Below, piece after piece: positions 27,035-34,305 of a stretch of 34,305 nt of DNA (positions within the stretch are counted from its first letter, which is position 1; each line of letters opens with the position of its first letter). A program made the position numbers and the translations under genes. The DNA lies in NCBI GenBank assembly GCA_009929055.1, contig SABI01000003.1:1-34305 (forward strand), read 5' to 3'. Below the pieces are notes generated by a model. The model had not been told where the DNA came from and did no database searches. It worked only from the letters and a program-made list of their open reading frames with translations. The stretch comes from Spirochaetia bacterium. GTDB taxonomy: Bacteria; Spirochaetota; Spirochaetia; Sphaerochaetales; Sphaerochaetaceae.

Positions 27035-29248
27035 TTATTTGCTTCTCTTTCTCACTTGATAAGCAAAGTAAAGAACAGCAAGGGCATCATCACCATCTGT
27101 TTGAGCTCGTGGCATCACCTGTGCTCCGTTAATAGCTTCATTCAAGTATTGCCATCGTGGGCTATCTAACTTTAAGGACCTACACATTGCAAAACTGATT
27201 GCCCAGATACGAGACCACTCTCTATGCTCAAAAGCACTTACAATTGCAGTTCGCTGTTGTTCAATATCACCAACATCTCTCGCTTCATCTAAGAATTCAA
27301 TAAGAAAATCTTCTTGTAAGAGATTCTTTTGTTCATATAATTCACTTAAAGAAGGGGTACAACCTAGTAGATAGGCAATGAGTGCGTAACGAGTTTGTCT
27401 AAATGGAGCATTCTTGCCAATTTCTGCAGAGATGAATAATTCTTTAAGAAAAGCTCCATCTTTATCCATAATATTTCGAGCAATTAGGAAGTTTAATTCA
27501 TCTAAAATAGTATGAGAGGCATCTGATAGGGCATTTACCCTTTGCAAGTAACGATTACTTCGTGTCACTCTTGCAATAGATTTAGCTGCAGCGGAACGAA
27601 CAGCCATAGGTCCACTATCGAGTAAATATGCGAGAGCTTGCTCTGCCCTTTCATTATGAACAAGGGCTCCTAGAGCAAATATCGATTCAAGTTGGGTGTA
27701 TGAGTCAAAACAGAAGGCATCTTGGACAAGTTCATTTACGAGCGAAACACGAGGACGGTCAAACAAACCTCTAATGACTTCTGCTTTATCATTACTAAAA
27801 GGGTTAGCTAGATTAGACCTAATTTCACTCGTTGCTACTCCTGTAAGATTTTTTCCTAAACTCAAAAGGAGAGATTTTCTTTTTATTGGGTCTGTTGCTT
27901 TTTCAAGTCGGTCAATATTAATAAAAGCCCTTATCCCATGAAGAGAAAACATGAGTTGAGTTGCATCCTTTGTTGATAAACTCCCCTTCTCTTTCATTGA
28001 AAGGGTGAAAATGAGGGCGAGAATAGAAAAAAGAAGGGCAAGAGTGAATGTTAAGAAATATGAATTTCCTAAGGTGATACCCAATATATGTATTTCGTGG
28101 GGAATAGCAGAACCGAAGGTAACTAAAGCACCCCCACTTAATCCACTAAAGAGGGCTAAGAAGGCAACAACAAAGTTAGTCATTGAATTAAACCCTACCC
28201 CTTCATCATCAGGAATTACTGAAGCAAGGACTCTCCTAATAAGAATACTCACTACAGCAAGGAAAAAGTTAGTAAGAAACCCAAGGGCAAAATACCAAGG
28301 AATTCCAAAATTTACTGGAATAATCACCCAGAAGATGAGAGTAACAACGAGGGCAATACCATTAGCAATAATCAGGGGGCGAGAGCCAAGACGGTCACTA
28401 AAGAATTTACAAAAAGATCCTGCTAAGACAACAGCAATTGAAATCCCAATAGTGTATAGAAAGATAATATTCGACTTCAAGGCAACTTCACGGGTTAAAA
28501 ATACAATACTCATCCCCATGACTACCGTTACACTCATATAAGCCCAGAATATAAGAAGCCTAATTCTTGAAACCTTATCTATCATTGCTTCTTTGAAAAT
28601 AATAAAAAGAGTTCTCCCCTTCTTATATTCAATAACAGCTCTACAAGGGATTTTTGATAAATATACTGATGCAATAGTATTTGTCACGACTCCAAACATC
28701 TGCAGCCCTACAAGACCAACAACACCTGCTAAGCTTTGGATGGAGGTTACAATTACATTGAGAAATTTAGCTACAATAGTAGAAGATTGAAACACCACGT
28801 TTGCGTTTCCAATAACCCTTCCCCTTGTTTTATTACTTGTAATAGTTTTGAAGGTATAATCATACAGGACAACTCCAAGCATTCTCATTAAACAAAAGAG
28901 AGTATAGACAACAAGAAGGATAACAACAGCAGCACTCCCTTTTACCCATAACAATGGAAGGTATCCTAAAGAGACTAATCCTCTAAGAACCCAGGTGACT
29001 GTTTGTACCTTTACTACGTTTTTATGGCGAAATACAGAGGCCATGAGGGGAAGGACCACCCCCACGATATACATAGCTGAAGCAATATAACCAAGGGCTA
29101 GGTTGCCCGCATTGAACTGAACAGCAAGAATGTAGACAATGGTATCTCCGAGCATACTAAAGCCAAGGCCATTATAGACTTCAGAATGATAGAGGTATCT
29201 CTGCCCCTCTCTCTTTTCAGAGTCAGAGAGGTATTTAGTTAATACCAT
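27035..29248 (-). CDS. MFS-like membrane protein with a C-terminal HEAT-like cytoplasmic region
   Basis: About 12 TM segments (aa 1-410), then a soluble alpha-helical region of about 310 aa (ALGALVHNERAEQALAYLLDSGPMAVRSAAAKSIARVT). Confidence 0.75.
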   Translation of the reverse strand: MVLTKYLSDSEKREGQRYLYHSEVYNGLGFSMLGDTIVYILAVQFNAGNLALGYIASAMYIVGVVLPLMASVFRHKNVVKVQTVTWVLRGLVSLGYLPLLWVKGSAAVVILLVVYTLFCLMRMLGVVLYDYTFKTITSNKTRGRVIGNANVVFQSSTIVAKFLNVIVTSIQSLAGVVGLVGLQMFGVVTNTIASVYLSKIPCRAVIEYKKGRTLFIIFKEAMIDKVSRIRLLIFWAYMSVTVVMGMSIVFLTREVALKSNIIFLYTIGISIAVVLAGSFCKFFSDRLGSRPLIIANGIALVVTLIFWVIIPVNFGIPWYFALGFLTNFFLAVVSILIRRVLASVIPDDEGVGFNSMTNFVVAFLALFSGLSGGALVTFGSAIPHEIHILGITLGNSYFLTFTLALLFSILALIFTLSMKEKGSLSTKDATQLMFSLHGIRAFINIDRLEKATDPIKRKSLLLSLGKNLTGVATSEIRSNLANPFSNDKAEVIRGLFDRPRVSLVNELVQDAFCFDSYTQLESIFALGALVHNERAEQALAYLLDSGPMAVRSAAAKSIARVTRSNRYLQRVNALSDASHTILDELNFLIARNIMDKDGAFLKELFISAEIGKNAPFRQTRYALIAYLLGCTPSLSELYEQKNLLQEDFLIEFLDEARDVGDIEQQRTAIVSAFEHREWSRIWAISFAMCRSLKLDSPRWQYLNEAINGAQVMPRAQTDGDDALAVLYFAYQVRKRSK

Positions 29249-29294
29249 ATATCACCTCATCAGAATTAATCATCGTGTATCCTTAAGATAGTTT

Positions 29295-29861
29295 TTAGAG
29301 ATTCTCTCTGTGTTCAATAATTTTGTCAATTAAGTGGTACTCAAGGGCCCCTTGAGCATCAAGCCAATAATCTCGATCTGTATCACGGGTGATAATCTCC
29401 AATGGCTGCCCTGTTTGTTCACTAATAATGAGGTTTAATCGATCTCTTGTTTTTTCAAGTTGTTTTGCATAAATTTCAACATCAGTTGCTACCCCTTCCA
29501 TCTTACTCATAGGTTGATGGATTAAATAGGTAGAATTAGGGAGTCCAACTCGATATTTACTGTCTACTGCTAATAAAATAAGAGTTGCAGCACTCGCAAC
29601 AAGACCCATACCAATCATATATACTTCATTTTCAATAAAGCGAACCATATCAAAAATGGCTAAGCCTGCTTCTACATCTCCACCGGGACTGTTGATAAAC
29701 ACCTTAATAGGTTCTTTACTTTCATGCTCTAACACGAGAAGTTGCTTTATAATCTTCTCAGCAGATTCTTTATTTATCTCTCCTGTTAACATTACACTTC
29801 TTGTTTGGAGGAATTTATCTTGAGAGACGTCATTTACTTCATTTTTATTGTTTTCTGCCAT
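29295..29861 (-). CDS. clpP: ATP-dependent Clp protease proteolytic subunit (ClpP-like)
   Basis: FINSPGGDVEAGLAIFDMV; Ser in GLVASAATLILLA; His in YLIHQP; DTDRDYWLDAQGALEYHLIDKI. Confidence 0.9.
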   Translation of the reverse strand: MAENNKNEVNDVSQDKFLQTRSVMLTGEINKESAEKIIKQLLVLEHESKEPIKVFINSPGGDVEAGLAIFDMVRFIENEVYMIGMGLVASAATLILLAVDSKYRVGLPNSTYLIHQPMSKMEGVATDVEIYAKQLEKTRDRLNLIISEQTGQPLEIITRDTDRDYWLDAQGALEYHLIDKIIEHRENL

Positions 29862-29987
29862 ATTAGTCCAACTTTTTTACATAAGATAAAGTAAGTATAG
29901 CAAATGATTGAAGTAAATGAAAAGAGTATCTCACTGCGTAACTCAAAGTGTTTACCTTTTTACCTTTTTAAGTCTATTCTTTTCATT

Positions 29988-30869
29988 ATGAAATGTGCAA
30001 CAGTATCAATAATAGGTAGACCATCTAGTGGGAAATCAACTCTCGTAAATACTATTTGTGAGAGAAAAATATCCATCACCGCCAAAACTCCCCAAACAAC
30101 CCGCAATGCAATACGAGGAATCTTCACCGATGCAAGGGGACAATTAATTCTCACCGATACACCGGGGTATCACCTCAATGACCAAAAGATGAATCTTAAA
30201 CTTCAAGAGACTACTCGTAGCACCTTAAGTGAAGCTGATATGATTCTCTATGTCATAGATTCAAAACGGGAGGGAGGAGTTGAAGAACTTGCTATCATTG
30301 ATATTATTAAGAAAAGCAGAGCCCCAATAGTCATCGCAATTAACAAGCAGGATATTGCAAAAGAAAAAGAATTAGAAAGTACAAAAGAGTTTATCATATC
30401 CCACTTTCCAACAAGTCCTATCTGCCTAATTTCTGCTTCTTTAGATACAGGGGTAGATGAGCTTCTTATTGAGCTCTATAAATTAGCCCCAGAAGGGCCC
30501 CTTCTTTATGGAGATGAAGAATTTACCGATCAACCTCTTGAGTTTCGTATTGCTGAAATCATTAGAGAGAAAGCTATTATTGGGGTAACTGAAGAAATTC
30601 CTCATGCTATCTTTGTTGATATTGTAGATATGGAGCACAATGTTGAAGAAAACAGCATCTGGATAAGAGCTTCTATCAATGTTGAAAAAGAGAGCCAAAA
30701 AGGGATTATTGTAGGTCGAGGAGGAGAGGGGATAAAAAAAATCCGCCAAGCCTCTTTTAAAGAGATTAAACGGATATTTCCTGGAATGAAAGTTCAACTC
30801 GACTTAAGGGTAAAAGCTGTTAATAAGTGGCGAAAGAAGCAGTCAATCCTCGATCGCCTATTAAATTAA
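29988..30869 (+). CDS. era: GTPase Era
   Basis: SIIGRPSSGKSTLVNTI (G1), PQTTR (G2), DTPGYH (G3), NKQD (G4); KH domain GIIVGRGGEGIKKI..KRIFP..KVQLDLRVKAVNKWR. In-frame ATG at 29988 preferred over 29904. Confidence 0.93.
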   Translation: MKCATVSIIGRPSSGKSTLVNTICERKISITAKTPQTTRNAIRGIFTDARGQLILTDTPGYHLNDQKMNLKLQETTRSTLSEADMILYVIDSKREGGVEELAIIDIIKKSRAPIVIAINKQDIAKEKELESTKEFIISHFPTSPICLISASLDTGVDELLIELYKLAPEGPLLYGDEEFTDQPLEFRIAEIIREKAIIGVTEEIPHAIFVDIVDMEHNVEENSIWIRASINVEKESQKGIIVGRGGEGIKKIRQASFKEIKRIFPGMKVQLDLRVKAVNKWRKKQSILDRLLN

Positions 30870-32440
30870 TACCTTTGTAATATAGGAAGGACTTTCTCTT
30901 TACCAATAATCTTAATAAAACCAGCTAGTTTTGGTCCTTTGTCTTTAGATATCAATATTTGATAAGCTAGGGCAAAGAATTCTGGTGGGTGTATTTCTAA
31001 TGAATTGGCAATACGGTAAATTTCTTCACTTAACTCTTTTTCACTAAAATCATCTAAGTGTTCTACTGCTACTTTTAATTCATCGATAGCTTTCTTTTGT
31101 AGCTCACTAAGGGAAACAAGAGGCTCTCCCTCTCGAGTGAGATTCCATCTAAAGTCTTCTGGTGAGAAAGTGGTAATCCATCTGTAGGCACATACACATC
31201 TCTCTGTTAATCTTTCAACCTGTTCAGGAAGGACATCTTCTAATGAAGCAATAACTGCTTTTGCATCTCCACTATGAACTTGGAGAAGATTACACAGGTG
31301 TCTAAAAGGTATTTGATATGAAGCGCAAGAAGGAATTCCATCAACTTGAGAGAGTTCATAAATTCTTTTCTCTTTTTCTTTTCTTTTCGCGTTTACTTCA
31401 GTAATACCAAAATAAATTCTTTCGCAGCTGTCGTAATCTTCATAAATTTTGAGGACATCTAAATCAAATGAGATAGCAAACTCTGTATTTGGACGAGTGC
31501 CAGCAAAGAGGTAACGAGTTACTTCTGGGGTATAGACTTCTAGGACATCTGGAAGGGAGACAACTTCTCCACTAGAAGAGGAAATCTTTCCCCCTCTTCC
31601 TTTGATACTAATAAAGTCGTATTGGAAAGAAACAGGAGGCTCGGCATCAAAGAGACGAACTATATCTTTTGAGGTATCAAAAGAGCCCCCTTCACTATGG
31701 TGGTCTTTTCCTGCTGGTTCAAAATCGACTCCTTCATAGGCCCATCTCATTGGCCAGTCAATTCTCCAAGGGAGTTTAGCAATTGTAGTTTCTCTTATAT
31801 CAATAGTCTCTTCTTGAAGGGTCTCATCATCTCTGTAGGTAATAGACCAATCTCCATCCCAAGAAAGGACTGTTGTCGTATCTTTACCAGTAAACCCACT
31901 AAAGACAGAGACAGGGAACCAATCATCCCCTAATGGTTCTGTTCTAAAGGCATTTAATATTGCTTTAATTTCTTCTTTCTTCTCTAAAGCACGTTTCATT
32001 CCTTCTGCATAGGTGCCATCTTGGTAACGTATAGCTTGGTGGAGGTACTCAGGGACAATTCCAACTATAGGAAGAAGTGCTTCTACTGCTTTTTCATTAG
32101 CCTCGGCGTAGTTAGCCCAGTTTCCATTAGTATCAGGAACTGATGTGATAGGTTTTCTAAGGTAGGTAGCAAGGAGTTCAGGGTTCTTCATATTCTTAGG
32201 AACTTTACGAAATACATCATAATCATCCCAAGAGTAGATAAAACGAACTTGTTTTCCTTTATCTCTTAAAGCGCGTACAACAAGGTCAACAGAGATCATT
32301 TCTCTGAAGTTTCCAATGTGTACAGTTCCTGAAGGGGTAATACCACTAGCACAGGTATAGACCTCTTTATCACCCTTCTCTCTCACAATTTTGTCAGCGT
32401 AAATATCCGCCCAATGTATCGATATACTTTGATTACTCAT
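30866..32440 (-). CDS. lysK: Class I lysyl-tRNA synthetase
   Basis: ASGITPSGTVHIGNFREMISVDLVVRAL (HIGN); KDHHSEGGSFDTSKDIV; KISSSSG (KMSKS-like). ATG at 32440 preferred. Confidence 0.93.
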   Translation of the reverse strand: MSNQSISIHWADIYADKIVREKGDKEVYTCASGITPSGTVHIGNFREMISVDLVVRALRDKGKQVRFIYSWDDYDVFRKVPKNMKNPELLATYLRKPITSVPDTNGNWANYAEANEKAVEALLPIVGIVPEYLHQAIRYQDGTYAEGMKRALEKKEEIKAILNAFRTEPLGDDWFPVSVFSGFTGKDTTTVLSWDGDWSITYRDDETLQEETIDIRETTIAKLPWRIDWPMRWAYEGVDFEPAGKDHHSEGGSFDTSKDIVRLFDAEPPVSFQYDFISIKGRGGKISSSSGEVVSLPDVLEVYTPEVTRYLFAGTRPNTEFAISFDLDVLKIYEDYDSCERIYFGITEVNAKRKEKEKRIYELSQVDGIPSCASYQIPFRHLCNLLQVHSGDAKAVIASLEDVLPEQVERLTERCVCAYRWITTFSPEDFRWNLTREGEPLVSLSELQKKAIDELKVAVEHLDDFSEKELSEEIYRIANSLEIHPPEFFALAYQILISKDKGPKLAGFIKIIGKEKVLPILQRY

Positions 32441-32530
32441 GAAGCGGATTATAGCGAAGGGAGGTATTAAAAGCAATATCTAACGAGAAATGGTGGAATA
32501 TCTGGTACTTTAGGCTATACTATTGTTGAT

Positions 32531-33148
32531 ATGAAAAAGACAATACTACTGATCATACTTTTCCTTTTAATCACTTCAATACTCTACAGCGAAACAGGAA
32601 TCGCTTCTTGGTATGTAAGTGATACCCCCGGTGCCTTAACAGCTAATGGAGAAGTGTATGATGAGACCACATACAATGCAGCTCATAAAACACTCCCCTT
32701 TGGGACGATTGTGGAAGTGAAAAACATTGATAATAACAAAGTAACAAGAGTAAGAATTAACGACAGAGGTCCTTTTGTTGAAGGAAGAATCATTGACCTT
32801 ACCCCCTATAGTGCTAAAGAAATTGATATGTACATCAAAGGAATTCAAGAAGTAGAGCTTACTATTATCTCCACCCCTGAAGTTCCAGAGACAAAGTATC
32901 TACGACTTGGAGAGACAGAGTGGTATACTATCCAACTTGGTGCTTTTAGTAACAGACAAAAGGTGTATGACAATTACTTAAAACTGTGGGCTTTAGGGTA
33001 TTACCCACACGTAGAACTCACACAATCATCCCTATTAAGGCTTAGTATTAGGTGGGTAGAAGAGAGACAAAAAGAATATACTCTAGGAATATTAAAAGAA
33101 TTAGGATTCATTTCTCCCCTCATAAAAGCCTCCTTACCACCACAATAA
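32531..33148 (+). CDS. rlpA: RlpA-like (DPBB) septal protein with SPOR domain
   Basis: Signal peptide; GIASWYVSD..GALTANGEVYD..AAHKTLPFGTIVEVKN...RINDRGPF..GRIIDLT; C-terminal YTIQLGAFSNRQKVYDNY. Confidence 0.9.
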   Translation: MKKTILLIILFLLITSILYSETGIASWYVSDTPGALTANGEVYDETTYNAAHKTLPFGTIVEVKNIDNNKVTRVRINDRGPFVEGRIIDLTPYSAKEIDMYIKGIQEVELTIISTPEVPETKYLRLGETEWYTIQLGAFSNRQKVYDNYLKLWALGYYPHVELTQSSLLRLSIRWVEERQKEYTLGILKELGFISPLIKASLPPQ

Positions 33149-33159
33149 AGATGAACTTA

Positions 33160-33188
33160 TTGACATACTCATCAATTATCCTTATTAT
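33160..33188 (+). promoter_or_regulatory. Consensus promoter TTGACA-N17-TATTAT for tRNA(CAU)
   Basis: -35 at 33160-33165, -10 at 33183-33188, tRNA begins at 33200. Confidence 0.82.
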
Positions 33189-33199
33189 CGTGTTTTATC

Positions 33200-33274
<75 letters not shown>

Positions 33275-33278
33275 TAAG

Positions 33279-33304
33279 AAACTCCTTGTTATGCAGGGAG
33301 TTTT
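33279..33304 (+). terminator. Terminator of tRNA(CAU)
   Basis: AAACTCCTTG-TTATG-CAGGGAGTTT, 10-bp stem with one G-U, then a short T run. Confidence 0.75.
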
Positions 33305-33669
33305 GTTATATCAAAGTGTTCTCTCCTATTAAAGCAAATATTTCTGATGAATCTACTGATGAATTACAATTTCTTCTTGATAATGTTGCTTTTAAAATTG
33401 ATATTGATAGGAAAAACCGTGAGTTAGCGACTGAAGCCTGGTGATTCGTTCCTTTATAACCACCCAAAAGATCTTATCTATTGCCAATGAACGCTGCTTT
33501 TTACTCTAAATACATAAAATAGGTATCTTCTGCTTGTGGGGAATATCAGAGATACTCCCCAGTGATGGAGTTCTTCACCGGCTCATCCCCAAATAGATCT
33601 TTGTAATTCACTAGAGTCAGCATATTCATAGCTATGGCCTCTTATCAGGTATGCTAAACACATACCAGT

Positions 33670-34305
33670 CTATTGTTTGTCCCGTTTATTTGGATCAAAT
33701 AAACTCCACCAGCTGCTAAAATCAGCATCATCGTCTTCATTTCCAAATTCCTCTGCATCATCCATTGTTCGGAGTAAGGATCCTCCTGAAAATTGATGAA
33801 CAGATCCATACCAGGCTTCTTTAATTACTCTATAAAGATCCTTCTGGTACCGCTCTTCTACAACCATATCCCACCAAGTGAGAAAGTTTGGGTTCTTCGA
33901 CGAAGAGATGGGGGGAACAACATTAACAATTTCCGGAAATTCAATTGGTAACTCCTCATATCCATCTTGAATGCGTTTAAGCATCTCACTTAATTGCGGT
34001 GTCGCCTTCCAGAAGTCAGATCCATACTTTCTAATCTTGTCTACCTCACCTTCTAACAAAGTCTCTGCATGTTGAAGAAGATAGGCAAATCCTTCTTTTG
34101 TACCGATTGAAAATATACTGGACTTATCAACAAGAACCCCCGTAGGAATAGAGCCAATCAGTTCATGAGCCCACAGATCTTTACTCGCTCTAGTGGTAGC
34201 ATTATTTCCAATGAATATTTTAGTAATCCTCATAAGGTATTTACAAAATTTTTTAATATCACCACCATAATCAGGAACCATCGAAAGCACTTGGTTCTTC
34301 TCCTG
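33670..34305 (-). CDS. Hypothetical protein, 5' end truncated by the window edge
   Basis: The frame stays open upstream of the track's GTG start (QEKNQ-VLSMVPDYGGD...) to 34305, so the listed 206 aa are probably a C-terminal part. Trp-rich acidic tail; no family recognised. Confidence 0.6.
   Translation of the reverse strand, partial: QEKNQVLSMVPDYGGDIKKFCKYLMRITKIFIGNNATTRASKDLWAHELIGSIPTGVLVDKSSIFSIGTKEGFAYLLQHAETLLEGEVDKIRKYGSDFWKATPQLSEMLKRIQDGYEELPIEFPEIVNVVPPISSSKNPNFLTWWDMVVEERYQKDLYRVIKEAWYGSVHQFSGGSLLRTMDDAEEFGNEDDDADFSSWWSLFDPNKRDKQ

Noticed and set aside
28005-28541. 178-aa plus-strand ORF antisense to the MFS gene
   Set aside because: Arg/Lys/Ile-rich shadow of TM segments; no RBS or family features.

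Overview
This 34.3 kb window is AT-rich and densely coding, with many compact tail-to-tail gene pairs. Its gene content looks spirochaete-like: class I lysyl-tRNA synthetase, lipoproteins, and a Rex/HydABC [FeFe]-hydrogenase. The taxon is inferred, not proven. From left to right it holds: a truncated EF-hand lipoprotein (minus strand, absent from the ORF track); DUF454 + Fur-family regulator; long-chain acyl-CoA synthetase; GntR regulator and a UxaE-like epimerase; MenA/UbiA-like prenyltransferase converging on a UbiE-like methyltransferase; a cation/H+ antiporter; an unknown secreted protein; an XRE/S24-like repressor divergent from a small RHH-like protein; an ArsR regulator; tRNA-Gly(CCC); a three-gene Fe3+-type ABC importer; a lone MsmX/UgpC-type ATPase; aspartate kinase; a five-gene electron-bifurcating-type hydrogenase operon divergent from rex; an EEP-family lipoprotein; an MFS protein with a C-terminal HEAT-like region; ClpP; Era; class I LysRS; RlpA-SPOR; tRNA(CAU); and an unidentified ORF running off the right edge. 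No CRISPR array, transposase or rRNA was seen. I found no convincing wholly new multi-gene system. The best leads are an importer permease with a Cache-like N-terminal sensor region, an S24-like repressor without its catalytic dyad facing an RHH-like protein across paired palindromic operators, an orphan HATPase inside the hydrogenase operon, a 17-bp perfect palindrome plus Fur-like box ahead of the DUF454-fur pair, and the unexplained DNA right of tRNA(CAU).
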